Assembly: GCA_034506315.1 (NCBI GenBank)
Contig: JAPDPT010000028.1
Coordinates: forward strand, 1 to 41,194
DNA from: a candidate division KSB1 bacterium
GTDB lineage: Bacteria > Zhuqueibacterota > Zhuqueibacteria > Oleimicrobiales > Geothermoviventaceae
Direction: 5' to 3'
Length of the DNA: 41,194 bases
A model generated the notes under the pieces. The model ran no database searches and was not told the origin of the DNA. It worked only from the letters and a program-made list of their open reading frames with translations. Position numbers and translations under genes: made by a program. Shown piece after piece: positions 15,693 to 24,653 of the stretch (its first letter is position 1; each line of letters begins with the position of its first letter).

Positions 15693-16348
15693 TGCGAGCG
15701 TGCGCGGGGCGAAGTCGCTCGTTCCTGACCGGATCCTGGTTTGTAGTCCTCGTCTTGGCTTGCCGGACCACAGGCCCGGCGGAGGATCTCGTCGAGGTGA
15801 CCTCGGCCGTTCCTGGAGTTGTGGTAGACCTCAAATACGCAACGCAGGATAATTTCACGGGGCGTGTGCTTTACGACACCTCCTGCTGCTTTCTGCGCCG
15901 CGGAACGGCCGAAAAATTGCGCAGGGTCCAGCTCCGTCTGGAGAAGAGAGGATACCGCCTGAAGATTTGGGATGGTTACCGTCCCCTGTTCGTCCAGAAG
16001 CGGATGTGGGAATTGGTCCCCGACCCCCGCTTCGTGGCGGACCCGCGGGTCGGTTCCCGTCACAATCGGGGCGCAGCGGTGGACGTGACGCTCGTCGATT
16101 CGTCCGGGCGCGAGCTCGAAATGCCGACCGGGTTCGATGACTTCAGCGAGCGTGCCCGCCGAGACTATGACGGCTGCTCCCCGGAGGCCAAGAGAAACCG
16201 CCAGATCCTCGAAGACGCAATGCGCGCAGAAGGATTCGTGCCGTTGCCCTCCGAGTGGTGGCACTTCGATGACGCGGACTGGCGGAAGTACAAGGTAGTC
16301 GACATCCCGATCCGCGAGCTCGTCCAACGATCGAAGAGGCAAGAGTAG
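15692..16348 (+). CDS. VanX/DdpX-type D-Ala-D-Ala dipeptidase, predicted lipoprotein
   Basis: Zinc D,D-dipeptidase of family M15D, which hydrolyses free D-Ala-D-Ala. The SRHNRGAAVDVTLVD motif gives the zinc ligands H and D, and SEWWHFDDADW supplies the catalytic E and third zinc ligand H; WDGYRP near the middle contains the conserved active-site R. The N-terminus has a hydrophobic segment with a lipobox-like VLAC followed by RTTG, so the mature protein is probably a lipoprotein in the periplasm. Length of 218 residues is normal. It overlaps purN by 1 base and lies 16 bases before purH, an unexpected place for a peptidoglycan enzyme. No VanH or VanA ligase genes are nearby, so vancomycin resistance is not implied; D-Ala recycling is likelier. 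Confidence 0.9.
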   Translation: MRACAGRSRSFLTGSWFVVLVLACRTTGPAEDLVEVTSAVPGVVVDLKYATQDNFTGRVLYDTSCCFLRRGTAEKLRRVQLRLEKRGYRLKIWDGYRPLFVQKRMWELVPDPRFVADPRVGSRHNRGAAVDVTLVDSSGRELEMPTGFDDFSERARRDYDGCSPEAKRNRQILEDAMRAEGFVPLPSEWWHFDDADWRKYKVVDIPIRELVQRSKRQE

Positions 16349-16364
16349 TCGGAGTGGATCGCGA

Positions 16365-17924
16365 ATGAACGGTCTCTTGAAGATCCGTCGCGCCGTGATG
16401 AGCGTCTCGGACAAGCGCGGGATCGAAGAATTCGCGCGGGCGTTGACGACGCGCGGGGTGCAGCTTGTGGCCACCGGGGGTACCGAGCGCGCGCTTCGTG
16501 AGGCCGGGATAGCCGTAACCTCCGTTTCCGAGATCACCGGCTTCCCCGAAATCCTTGGCGGGCGCGTGAAGACCTTGCACACCCGCTTGTTGGCTGGCAT
16601 TCTGGCACGCAAGGACGATCCTACGCACAGCCGCCAGCTCGAAGAGCTCGGCATTCCCCCCGTAGATCTGGTGGTCGTGAACCTGTACCCGTTCGAGAAG
16701 ACCGTGGCGCAGGCCTCGGTCTCCCTCGATGAAGCCCTCGAGCAGATCGACATCGGCGGCCCCACCATGATCCGGGCGGCGGCCAAGAACTTCCCCTCCG
16801 TGGCGGTAGTGGTGGATCCAGAAGACTATCCGCTGATCCTTGAGGAGCTGGACGCGCACGGCGGGTCGCTTACCCTGGAGACGAGGAAGCGCCTTGCCGC
16901 AAAGGTATTCGCCCGTACAGCCCAGTACGACGCACAGATCGCTCGCTACCTCGCGGATGGAGGGACGGGACTCTCGGAAGTGTTCTCGCTGACCGCTGTA
17001 AAGCACACCCCGCTGCGCTACGGGGAGAATCCACACCTGGCGGCTGCCTTTTACGCCGCCGAGCCTCGGCGGGGGCTGGCGCAGCTGAAGCAGCTTCAGG
17101 GCAAGGAACTCTCGTTCAACAACCTCCTCGACGTGGACGCCGCTGTGGGCCTCGTCCTCGAGTTTGAGGAACCGGCGGTGTGCATCGTCAAACACAACAA
17201 TCCGTGTGGCGTGGGGACGGGCTCTTCGCTTCCCGACGCCTACGAGAAGGCTCTGGCCTGTGACCCGGTATCGGCGTTCGGCGGCATTGTCGCCTGTAAC
17301 CGGCAGGTCGATCGGACGCTGGCTGAGAAGCTTTCCGCCATCTTTCTGGAGGTGGTGGTGGCGCCCGCCTTCTCTCAGGAGGCTGTGGAGCTTCTGGGCC
17401 GAAAGAAGAACCTGCGGCTGCTCACGTTGCCGTACGACCAGCGTCGGGTGCGTGGCGACTGGGATGTACGTTCGGTTTGGGGCGGGTGGCTCGTCCAGGA
17501 GTTCGACGCCTCTACGGCAGGGGATTTTGACCACGCGCGCGTCGTGACCCAGAGGGCCCCGAGCGACAGCGAATGGGAAGCGCTCCGCTTCGCGTGGAAG
17601 GTGGCTCGCTGGGTGAAGTCGAACGCCGTGGTGTTTGCGGCAAGCGATCGCACGCTCGGCATCGGCGCGGGGCAGATGAGCCGCGTGGACTCGGTGCACC
17701 TTGCGGCCTGGAAGGCCGGAAAGGCGGGCCTTTCCCTGGCGGGCAGCGTTCTGGCCTCGGATGCCTTCTTTCCCTTCCGGGACGGGGTAGATGCCGCCGC
17801 GGAGGCGGGGGCCACGGCGATCGTCCAGCCCGGCGGCTCGGTGCGCGACGAGGAGGTGATTCGAGCTGCCGACGAGCACGGATTAGCCATGGTATTCACC
17901 GGGGTGCGCCACTTCCGGCATTAG
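16365..17924 (+). CDS. purH: bifunctional AICAR formyltransferase/IMP cyclohydrolase
   Basis: Catalyses the last two steps of de novo IMP synthesis. The N-terminal MGS-like IMP cyclohydrolase domain (about 1-200) shows AVMSVSDKRGIEEFARAL, ATGGTERALREAG and GGRVKTLHTRLLAGIL. The AICAR transformylase domain (about 200-519) shows LRYGENPHLAAAFY, the catalytic KHNNPCGVGTG, CDPVSAFGGIVACNR and the C-terminal DAFFPFRDGVDAAAEAG. Length of 519 residues is normal and both domains look intact. ATG 16365 is preceded by GGAG at about 11 bases. It ends 59 bases before mreB; this purH-mreB adjacency is known in Bacteroidota and relatives. Confidence 0.97.
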   Translation: MNGLLKIRRAVMSVSDKRGIEEFARALTTRGVQLVATGGTERALREAGIAVTSVSEITGFPEILGGRVKTLHTRLLAGILARKDDPTHSRQLEELGIPPVDLVVVNLYPFEKTVAQASVSLDEALEQIDIGGPTMIRAAAKNFPSVAVVVDPEDYPLILEELDAHGGSLTLETRKRLAAKVFARTAQYDAQIARYLADGGTGLSEVFSLTAVKHTPLRYGENPHLAAAFYAAEPRRGLAQLKQLQGKELSFNNLLDVDAAVGLVLEFEEPAVCIVKHNNPCGVGTGSSLPDAYEKALACDPVSAFGGIVACNRQVDRTLAEKLSAIFLEVVVAPAFSQEAVELLGRKKNLRLLTLPYDQRRVRGDWDVRSVWGGWLVQEFDASTAGDFDHARVVTQRAPSDSEWEALRFAWKVARWVKSNAVVFAASDRTLGIGAGQMSRVDSVHLAAWKAGKAGLSLAGSVLASDAFFPFRDGVDAAAEAGATAIVQPGGSVRDEEVIRAADEHGLAMVFTGVRHFRH

Positions 17925-17983
17925 ACAGGAGCAAGTCGGCTGTACAGCGAGACGAGTACGGATTCCAAACCTGAGGAAGCGGA

Positions 17984-19015
17984 ATGCCATTCTCTTTCTT
18001 CGGTCTGTTCGGCAACGACATTGCCATGGACCTCGGCACGGCGAACACGCTGATCTTCGTGCGCGGCAAGGGCATCGTGCTCAACGAGCCTTCGATTGTG
18101 GCCATCCGGCGCAGCGACCAGGAGATCGTGGCCTACGGCTCCGAGGCCAAGGAGATGGTGGGGCGAACTCCCGGAGAGATTACAACGGTGCGACCGCTGC
18201 GGGATGGTGTGATCGCCGATTTTGAGCTGGCCGAGAGGATGATCCGCTACTTCGTCCGGAAGGCCCAGGGCAATCGCTTCGTCCGGCCGCGAATGGCCAT
18301 TGCCATTCCTTCCGGGATCACGGAGGTGGAAAAGCGGGCGGTCCGGGACTCGGCGGAGCACGCAGGCGCCCGGGAGGTGGTGCTGATCGATGAGCCAATG
18401 GCGGCGGCCATCGGCGTCGGCCTCCCCGTGGAAGAGCCGGTAGGGAGTATGATCGTCGACATCGGGGGAGGGACCACGGAAATCGCCGTGATCTCGTTGT
18501 CCGGCATCGTCACCGACATTTCGATCCGCGTGGCCGGCGACGAGATGAACGAAGCGATCATCCAGTACCTCAAGCGGAAGCACAACTTACTCATCGGGGA
18601 GAATACCGCCGAGCAGATTAAGGTGACCATCGGTTCGGTGCCACCGCGAAAGCCTGAAGGCCAGATGACCATCAAGGGCAGGGATGTGGTGGCGGGTATT
18701 CCTAAGACCATCACGATTGGAGCCGAAGAGATCCAGGAGGCGCTGGCGGAGACTACAGCGGCCATCGTCGACGCCGTCCGGCTTTGCCTCGAGCGGACCC
18801 CTCCGGAACTTTCAGCCGATATTCTGGATCGCGGCCTGATCCTCTCCGGCGGGGGGGCTTTGCTCAAGGGACTGGACGAGCGCCTTCGCCAGGAGACGGG
18901 CCTGCCGGTCTTCGTCGCCGACGATCCCCTGACGTGCGTCGTCCGGGGCACGGGCAAGGTGCTCGAAGATTTGCCCAGGTACGAGAAGGTTCTCAGCAAG
19001 GTGAAACGCTATTAG
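17984..19015 (+). CDS. mreB: rod-shape actin homologue MreB
   Basis: Bacterial actin that forms membrane-bound filaments directing lateral wall synthesis. The actin-fold nucleotide motifs are clear: phosphate 1 MDLGTANTLIF, IVDIGGGTTEIAVISLSG (phosphate 2) and LILSGGGALLKGLDERL (adenosine). The N-terminal MPFSFFGLFGND is a likely amphipathic membrane-binding segment. Length of 343 residues is typical. ATG 17984 has GAGGAAGC upstream. First gene of the mreB-mreC-mreD-mrdA-rodA elongasome run, probably read through from purH. Confidence 0.97.
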   Translation: MPFSFFGLFGNDIAMDLGTANTLIFVRGKGIVLNEPSIVAIRRSDQEIVAYGSEAKEMVGRTPGEITTVRPLRDGVIADFELAERMIRYFVRKAQGNRFVRPRMAIAIPSGITEVEKRAVRDSAEHAGAREVVLIDEPMAAAIGVGLPVEEPVGSMIVDIGGGTTEIAVISLSGIVTDISIRVAGDEMNEAIIQYLKRKHNLLIGENTAEQIKVTIGSVPPRKPEGQMTIKGRDVVAGIPKTITIGAEEIQEALAETTAAIVDAVRLCLERTPPELSADILDRGLILSGGGALLKGLDERLRQETGLPVFVADDPLTCVVRGTGKVLEDLPRYEKVLSKVKRY

Positions 19016-19131
19016 CGCGGGGCTTCGGGTCTGCGTCCGTCGCGGCGCGCACAGGACCGGCGGCAGACGCCCAGCCTCGGATAGATCAAGGCTGAGGAGA
19101 TCCAGGCTTTGGAGACGGGTCGGAGAGAGAA

Positions 19132-19923
19132 ATGCGGGTGACACTGCGGGAGTGGGCGGAATTCGGCGCGTCCATCGTTCTCTCTCTGGCCTTGCTGGCA
19201 AGCAACGACGATCGGCCAGTGCAACTCGTACGGGCCACGGCGATCTCCTTCGCGGGGGCCGTCCAGGAGCAGGTCAGTCGCGTGACCCGAACCTTTGGCC
19301 TATCTCGCCAGGTAGCGCGGCTGATGTCGGAGAATGCTGCGCTTCTTCTGGAGTTGGCCCGTTACCGGGACGCGGCTCTTGAGAACCAGCGCCTGCGCGC
19401 ATTGCTGGGCTTCAAGGAGCGCGCCCCCTATCCGCTCCTTCCAGCCGAAGTAGTTGCCCACAGCGGGAACTCCGCCATCCATTCCATTACGATCAACGTG
19501 GGAAGCGCCGACGGCGTGCGAAGAGATGCCCCCGTGGTGACCTCCCAGGGATTGGTGGGCAAGGTCTACCTGACGGGTTCGGACTATTCCCTGGTCCACG
19601 TTCTTCTCGATCGCAATTTCCGCGCGGCGGCGATGGTAGAACGATCGCGCGTTCACGGAATCCTGCGCTGGAGCGGCGGCGATTATTGCCTGTTGGATGA
19701 TGTGCCCATCCGTTCGGATGTGCGGTTGGGCGACGTAATCGTGACCTCTGGCCTGGGCGGAATTTTCCCCCCCGGAATCCGCATTGGGGTGGTGGTTCAG
19801 GTATCCGAAGATGCGACCAGTCTGTTCAAGCAGGTGTACGTTAAACCCTACGTGGATTTCAGTCGCCTCGAGGAGGTGGCGGTTATCCTCCCGGCGGTCC
19901 ACAGCGCGCGAGTGGGGGGATGA
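19132..19923 (+). CDS. mreC: rod-shape-determining protein MreC
   Basis: Periplasmic scaffold of the elongasome that links MreB to PBP2. One N-terminal membrane segment (about 10-25), then a coiled coil (ARLMSENAALLLELARYRDAALENQRLRALLGF, about 62-95) and the MreC beta-domains (AEVVAHSGNSAIHSITINVGSADGV, VVTSQGLVGKVY, DVPIRSDVRLGDVIVTSGLGGIFPPGIRIGVV). Length of 263 residues is normal. ATG 19132 follows GGAGAGAG. Its stop overlaps the mreD start (ATGA), indicating translational coupling. Confidence 0.95.
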   Translation: MRVTLREWAEFGASIVLSLALLASNDDRPVQLVRATAISFAGAVQEQVSRVTRTFGLSRQVARLMSENAALLLELARYRDAALENQRLRALLGFKERAPYPLLPAEVVAHSGNSAIHSITINVGSADGVRRDAPVVTSQGLVGKVYLTGSDYSLVHVLLDRNFRAAAMVERSRVHGILRWSGGDYCLLDDVPIRSDVRLGDVIVTSGLGGIFPPGIRIGVVVQVSEDATSLFKQVYVKPYVDFSRLEEVAVILPAVHSARVGG

Positions 19924-20402
19924 GGCGGCTTGGCTTTTTCCTGCTCGCGTGCGCCGCGGCCGTTGCACTCCAGTCTACCGTAGTAGGTCTTCTCGAGATC
20001 GCCGGGACACGGCCCAATCTCCCCCTTCTGCTTCTCTTGGCTTTCTCCCTGCGCCTAAGCATCCTGGAATCGATTGGCCTTGCATTCCTTGTGGGACTGA
20101 TGGCCGACCTGGCCATGGGGGCGCCAGTCGGTCTGAGCTCCCTCGGATTCACGTTGGCCGCATTTCTCGTGCGCGTGCCTACGCAGGAGTGGGTTCACGT
20201 CAGTTACCAGCGAATGGCGGCTATCTGGGCGGTAGGTGCGGCCGTCTACGAGGGCCTGGTCTACAGCATCCTTTGTTTGGGTTCCGAACTCGGGCTCATG
20301 GGAGCTTTGCTTCGCTTTACACTCCCCGCGATCGCCTACGACGTGGCCTTCGGGGTGCTGATCCTCGCTGCTCTGCCTCAGGCCTGGTGGAGGAGGCTTT
20401 AG
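19920..20402 (+). CDS. mreD: rod-shape-determining protein MreD
   Basis: Small integral inner-membrane protein of the elongasome. At 160 residues with about five hydrophobic segments it fits the family, which is poorly conserved; assignment rests on hydropathy, the short RPNLPLLLLLAFSLRLSILESIGLAF stretch and the position between mreC and mrdA. ATG 19920 overlaps the mreC stop by 4 bases. Confidence 0.88.
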   Translation: MRRLGFFLLACAAAVALQSTVVGLLEIAGTRPNLPLLLLLAFSLRLSILESIGLAFLVGLMADLAMGAPVGLSSLGFTLAAFLVRVPTQEWVHVSYQRMAAIWAVGAAVYEGLVYSILCLGSELGLMGALLRFTLPAIAYDVAFGVLILAALPQAWWRRL

Positions 20403-20482
20403 AGGGGCTGGATGCCGGAGACAGGCCCATTGGTGGGGTAGGGAATCCTTAGGGAAGGGTACGACGGTAGGGCGGACAGGCC

Positions 20483-22315
20483 GTGGCGAAAAGTGGACTC
20501 GACATCGAAGCCCGAAGAAGGGTGGTGGCGTGGATCCTGGGCGCTGCGCTCCTGATCCTGGCGGGAAGGCTGTTCCAGCTTCAGGTCGTCCAGCACGAAG
20601 TTTATTTCCGGCAGTCGGAGAAGAACCGCGTTCGCGTGATCACCCTCGAACCGCCACGCGGCCAGATCTACGATCGCAATCACCGGCCGCTTGTAGAAAA
20701 CCTTCCCTGCTACACTCTTTCGGTGCTGCCCCATCATTACCGGGGACGAGAGGATCTCCTGGTCAGCCTGGCTTCATTTGTGGGGGCGAACCCGGAAGAG
20801 ATGGCCCGCAGTGTGCGTCAAGGCCAGCGGGCCGAGTTCCTCCCTGTGAAGGTGCGACGCGACATGCCGTTTGAGCTTCTGGCACGGGTTCAAGAGCGTT
20901 GGCTCGATTTCCCAGGGCTGGTCATTGAGACAGAACCCAAGAGGACCTACACGGGCATGTCGCGCTTGTCGCATGTGCTGGGCTATCTGGGGGAAGTGGC
21001 AGAGTCCGAGCTCAAGGCGCTGAAGGACCAGGACTACCGAACGGGAGACATCATCGGGAAGACGGGCCTCGAACGCCAGTACGAGAAGGTTCTGCGGGGG
21101 AGGAGAGGGTACCAGTACGTGGAAGTGGATGCCCTCGGGCGAGAGATCCGGACCCTGCCCATGGAGAAATGGATCCCGCCTTCGCCTGGACTTGACCTCG
21201 TGCTCGCGATTGACGACCGGCTCCAGGCCAAGCTGGAATCCCTCCTCGAGGGGAAAAGAGCGGCGGGGGTATTCCTTGATCCAAGGAATGGCGAGGTGCT
21301 GGCGCTGGCCAGCTCTCCGAGCTACGATCTCCAGTGGTTCGCAGGTGTCCTCAACCCGGCGGTCTGGGATTCTCTCGTCTCCCATCCCGACAAGCCGCTT
21401 CTGAACCGGGTGACCCAGGGGCTTTACCCACCAGGCTCGACCTACAAGCTGATCACCGCTCTGGCGGGAGTAAACGACGGCGTTTTCTCCCCGGAGAGCC
21501 GTGTCAGTTGCGGGGGAGGCCTCAGCTACGGTGGGCGCTTCTTTGCCTGCTGGTACGGGCAGGGGCACGGTTCCCAGGACCTGTACGGGGCCATTGCCCA
21601 CAGCTGCAACGTGTACTTCTACACGATGGGGATGCGTGTGGGGCTTGAGCGCTGGGCCCGATACTCTCGACTCCTCCGCTTCGGTCAACCGACGGGGATC
21701 GATCTCCCGGCAGAGCGAGCGGGCCTGGTGCCCGATGCTCACTACATGGACACGCGTTACGGGAAGGGCAATTGGGTGGGCGGGACGATGTTGAACCTGG
21801 CCATAGGACAGGGAGACCTGTTGACCACGCCTCTGCAGATGGCGCAGCTTGCAATGGTGATTGCCAACCGCGGCAAAGGGTTTGTCCCCCACGTGGTGAA
21901 AGCCTTAGAGAACCCCCTTACGGGGAAGCAGATGCCGGTGCGCGTGGACAGCTTTGTGGTCCGGGAGATCAGGCCGGAGGTATTCGAGGTGGTTCGGGAG
22001 GGTATGCGGGAGGTTGTGAACGGCGCTGGGGGGACGGGTCGAGGCTGCGCCCTGGGCGACGTGATCGTGGCCGGGAAGACCGGCACCGCACAGAATCCGC
22101 ACGGGGATCCGCACGGCTGGTTTATCGGGTTCGCGCCCTACGACGCGCCAGAGGTCGCCTTTTGTGTGTTCGTGGAGAACGGCGGAAGTGGGAGTGGGGC
22201 GGCGGTGCCGATCGTCCGCGAGGTCCTGCGCCTGTACTTCGACGAGGTTCGTGTGTCGGCCCCCGCACAGATGGCAGCCGCTCCCTCGCGCTCCCTCTCT
22301 TCGCTGGCACGGTAG
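20483..22315 (+). CDS. mrdA: penicillin-binding protein 2 (elongasome transpeptidase)
   Basis: Class B PBP that cross-links peptidoglycan during elongation with RodA. One N-terminal membrane anchor (VVAWILGAALLILAGRLFQLQ), a pedestal domain (LEPPRGQIYDRNHRPLVENLP), and the transpeptidase with SxxK in PPGSTYKLITAL (S about 319), SxN in AHSCNVYFY (S about 374) and KTG in VAGKTGTAQNPHGDPHGWFIGF (K about 531). All three active-site motifs are intact. Length of 610 residues is typical. Start is GTG 20483 with a modest GGACAGG upstream. The gap of 80 bases from mreD is the largest in the downstream elongasome genes. Confidence 0.96.
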   Translation: MAKSGLDIEARRRVVAWILGAALLILAGRLFQLQVVQHEVYFRQSEKNRVRVITLEPPRGQIYDRNHRPLVENLPCYTLSVLPHHYRGREDLLVSLASFVGANPEEMARSVRQGQRAEFLPVKVRRDMPFELLARVQERWLDFPGLVIETEPKRTYTGMSRLSHVLGYLGEVAESELKALKDQDYRTGDIIGKTGLERQYEKVLRGRRGYQYVEVDALGREIRTLPMEKWIPPSPGLDLVLAIDDRLQAKLESLLEGKRAAGVFLDPRNGEVLALASSPSYDLQWFAGVLNPAVWDSLVSHPDKPLLNRVTQGLYPPGSTYKLITALAGVNDGVFSPESRVSCGGGLSYGGRFFACWYGQGHGSQDLYGAIAHSCNVYFYTMGMRVGLERWARYSRLLRFGQPTGIDLPAERAGLVPDAHYMDTRYGKGNWVGGTMLNLAIGQGDLLTTPLQMAQLAMVIANRGKGFVPHVVKALENPLTGKQMPVRVDSFVVREIRPEVFEVVREGMREVVNGAGGTGRGCALGDVIVAGKTGTAQNPHGDPHGWFIGFAPYDAPEVAFCVFVENGGSGSGAAVPIVREVLRLYFDEVRVSAPAQMAAAPSRSLSSLAR

Positions 22316-22324
22316 GGGAGGGCG

Positions 22325-23554
22325 ATGGGCCATAGCTGGAGATATCGGCTCGAACACCTGGACAAGCCGCTCGTGGTGGCGACGGCGCTGCTCCTCGGCC
22401 TTGGCCTTGTCGCCTTGTACAGCGCCTGCGCTCAAGCTGGCGACAGCCCGTGGGCGGGAAATTTTGGACGGCAGCTAGGGTGGCTGGCTTTGGGTTTCGT
22501 GGGTTTTGTGTTGGCGTGCGTGGTGTCGCTGCAGCTGCTGAATTACCTGGCGTACTTCCTCTACGGCGTGTCGGTGATCCTTCTCGTGCTGCTCCTGCTT
22601 TTCGGCAAGGGCCCGGGGGTTGCACGCTGGCTTGCCCTGGGGCCGGTGCAAATTCAGCCGGCGGAACTGGCCAAGGTAGCCCTGGTGCTGGCTTTGGCCC
22701 GCTTCCTGAGCGATACCACCACCGACCTGGACCGGACCGTAGACCTTCTCAAGGCCTTTGGCCTGGCCCTGGTGCCGATGGCCTTGGTGGCCAAACAGCC
22801 CAATCTGGGCACTGCGATGGTCTTCGGGGCTGTGCTGTTGCCTATGCTCTTCTGGGCCGGGCTCTCTTTGTCTTCGCTTTTCATCATCGTCTCCCCCATG
22901 TTGAGCTTTGTCGCCGCCTTCCACAAGGTCGCGCTGGTCGGGGTTTTGGTGCTGGTGATCCTGGCCCTGGTGATCCTGCGGGCAAGCCCCCGCAAGATCG
23001 TCTTGGCTCTGGCGCTAAACATCGCAGCGGCTCTGGCCGCTCCGATGCTATGGAACCAGCTGCACGACTACCAGCAGCAGCGTATCCTGGCATTCCTCGG
23101 GCTCAAGCAGGACCCGATGGGACTGAGCTACCAGGTCATTCAGTCGAAAGTGGCCATTGGCTCGGGAGGGATCTGGGGAAAAGGCCTCTTGCACGGGACG
23201 CAGACCCATTTGCGTTTCCTTCCCGCACAGCACACCGACTTCATCTTCTCCGTCATCGGGGAGGAGCTCGGTTTCGTGGGGACGATGGCAGCGCTTTGCC
23301 TGTTTGCATTCTTTCTCTACCGCTGCCTGAAGATCGCGACGCAGGCAAGAAATGCGTTCGCGAGCTACGTGGTCATGGGGGTGTTTTCCGTGTTCGCGTG
23401 GCACATTCTGGTCAACGTGGGTATGGCTGTGGGGATTATGCCTGTCACGGGACTCCCATTGCCCTTCATGAGCTACGGAGGCAGTTTTCTGCTCGCCTCG
23501 TTGATCATGGTTGGGCTTGTGGCCAATGTCTCAATGCGGTGGGACGAGTATTGA
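22325..23554 (+). CDS. rodA: SEDS peptidoglycan glycosyltransferase RodA
   Basis: SEDS-family lipid II polymerase that partners PBP2 in elongation. About ten membrane segments; family motifs include ARWLALGPVQIQPAELAKVALVLALARFL, KQPNLGTAMVFGAVLLPMLF, SYQVIQSKVAIGSGGIWGKGL, FLPAQHTDFIFSVIGEELGFVGT and the C-terminal GIMPVTGLPLPFMSYGGSFLLAS. Length of 409 residues is normal. ATG 22325 lies 9 bases after the mrdA stop with GGGGAGGGCG upstream. Chosen over ftsW because of its pairing with mrdA; a separate ftsW lies in the dcw cluster. Confidence 0.96.
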   Translation: MGHSWRYRLEHLDKPLVVATALLLGLGLVALYSACAQAGDSPWAGNFGRQLGWLALGFVGFVLACVVSLQLLNYLAYFLYGVSVILLVLLLLFGKGPGVARWLALGPVQIQPAELAKVALVLALARFLSDTTTDLDRTVDLLKAFGLALVPMALVAKQPNLGTAMVFGAVLLPMLFWAGLSLSSLFIIVSPMLSFVAAFHKVALVGVLVLVILALVILRASPRKIVLALALNIAAALAAPMLWNQLHDYQQQRILAFLGLKQDPMGLSYQVIQSKVAIGSGGIWGKGLLHGTQTHLRFLPAQHTDFIFSVIGEELGFVGTMAALCLFAFFLYRCLKIATQARNAFASYVVMGVFSVFAWHILVNVGMAVGIMPVTGLPLPFMSYGGSFLLASLIMVGLVANVSMRWDEY

Positions 23555-23566
23555 GGGAGGAGACAT

Positions 23567-24394
23567 TTGCACCCGGTTCTCTTTCGCATCGGACCCCTTC
23601 AGCTCCATAGCTACGGGGTCATGCTGGCCATCGGGTTTGCCGCGGGAATCTGGATTACCGTCCGCCGGGCACCCCGATACGGTATCGAGCGCAACACCGT
23701 CATGGACCTGGCCACGGTCATCATCCTGAGCGCCATCATCGGCTCCCGCGCCATGTACGTCGTATTTCATCTGGACGAATTTCGCGGCCACTGGGCGGAC
23801 ACCTTCAGCCCATTTCAGAGCACTGGGGAGTTCGGATTAGCTGGGTTGACGTTCCTGGGTGGCCTGCTCCTCGCGCTTGGGAGCTCTTTCCTTTACGTGC
23901 GCTGGAAGAAGCTGCCCTTCCTGCGGGTGGCGGACCTGGTGATGCCGGCCATGGCCCTGGGATTGTTCTTTGGACGGATCGGCTGCTTCCTCAACGGTTG
24001 CTGCTTCGGTCTCCCCTGTTCGGGACCCCTGTGCGTGGTGTTTCCGCCCGAAAGCCCTGCTGGCGCTACCTTCCCGGGAACACCAATTTACCCCACCCAG
24101 CTGTTCTCTTCCATGGGAGCTCTCGGGATCTTTGGACTCCTCCTTGTGCTGGAGCGCCACCGCAGATTTGACGGGTTCGTGTTCTACGGGGCCCTTATCC
24201 TATATGGCCTGGGTCGATTTACCATCGACTTCTTGCGCTACTACGAGAGCCAGATGCTGGTAGTGCAATGGGGCAATGTGCACGTGAGCGTCAACCAGTT
24301 GATCAGCCTTGGGCTCGCCCTGTCGGGTGCGGGCATGCTCTGGGTCAACTTGCGACGCAAGAAACCCGCTGGAGGGAGCCCCTCGGCGCGGTAA
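23567..24394 (+). CDS. lgt: phosphatidylglycerol-prolipoprotein diacylglyceryl transferase
   Basis: Inner-membrane enzyme that adds diacylglyceryl to the lipobox cysteine of prolipoproteins. The Lgt signature is recognisable as GLFFGRIGCFLNGCCFG in the middle of the protein, preceded by LHSYGVMLAIGFAAGIW, and followed by IYPTQLFSSMGALGIFGLLL and FYGALILYGLGRFTIDFLRYYE. Length of 275 residues with about seven hydrophobic segments is normal. TTG 23567 is the start: GGGAGGAG lies 5 bases upstream and the resulting MHPVLFRIGPLQLHSYG is the canonical Lgt N-terminus. It is 12 bases after rodA and closes this operon. Confidence 0.94.
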   Translation: MHPVLFRIGPLQLHSYGVMLAIGFAAGIWITVRRAPRYGIERNTVMDLATVIILSAIIGSRAMYVVFHLDEFRGHWADTFSPFQSTGEFGLAGLTFLGGLLLALGSSFLYVRWKKLPFLRVADLVMPAMALGLFFGRIGCFLNGCCFGLPCSGPLCVVFPPESPAGATFPGTPIYPTQLFSSMGALGIFGLLLVLERHRRFDGFVFYGALILYGLGRFTIDFLRYYESQMLVVQWGNVHVSVNQLISLGLALSGAGMLWVNLRRKKPAGGSPSAR

Positions 24395-24568
24395 GGCCCA
24401 GGTTCAAGGATCGCAGCGTTCGCAACGGCCTGCCCGTTGCGCAGGAGCCGGTGATTCGAATCTGGACGGAAGCAAAGGCCAGGGGGGCGTGCGAAAGCGC
24501 GAGAGGATTGTTCCCCTTGCGTCGCGCGTCGGGCCACGCGGGGCGGTGGGGAAGCTCCCAAAAAGCTT

Positions 24569-24597
24569 TTGCAATTGGGTGGTGTTTCGTCTAAATT
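24569..24597 (+). promoter_or_regulatory. possible promoter for the STAS gene
   Basis: TTGCAA (24569-24574), 17 bases, TAAATT (24592-24597), in a locally AT-richer stretch. A perfect palindrome AAAAGCTTTT (24561-24570) overlaps the -35 and could be an operator. The start point would be near 24604, 50 bases before the ATG. Confidence 0.5.
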
Positions 24598-24653
24598 GAG
24601 CCGAGTTTGTGAAGGCGGGCACCCTGGGTCACTCGACCTTGCGGGAGGTAACC

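Noticed and set aside
15692..16348. Vancomycin resistance cluster
   Set aside because: Only the VanX-like dipeptidase is present; no VanH, VanA/B ligase or VanRS regulators are nearby, so a housekeeping role is likelier.
16143..17879. 578-residue open frame on the minus strand
   Set aside because: It is antisense to purH, which is intact and has all family motifs; the antisense translation has no recognisable motif and is a product of high GC.
24430..24480. tRNA-like TTCGAATC motif between lgt and the STAS gene
   Set aside because: The flanking bases do not form a 5-bp T-stem and no acceptor or anticodon arm can be built around it.
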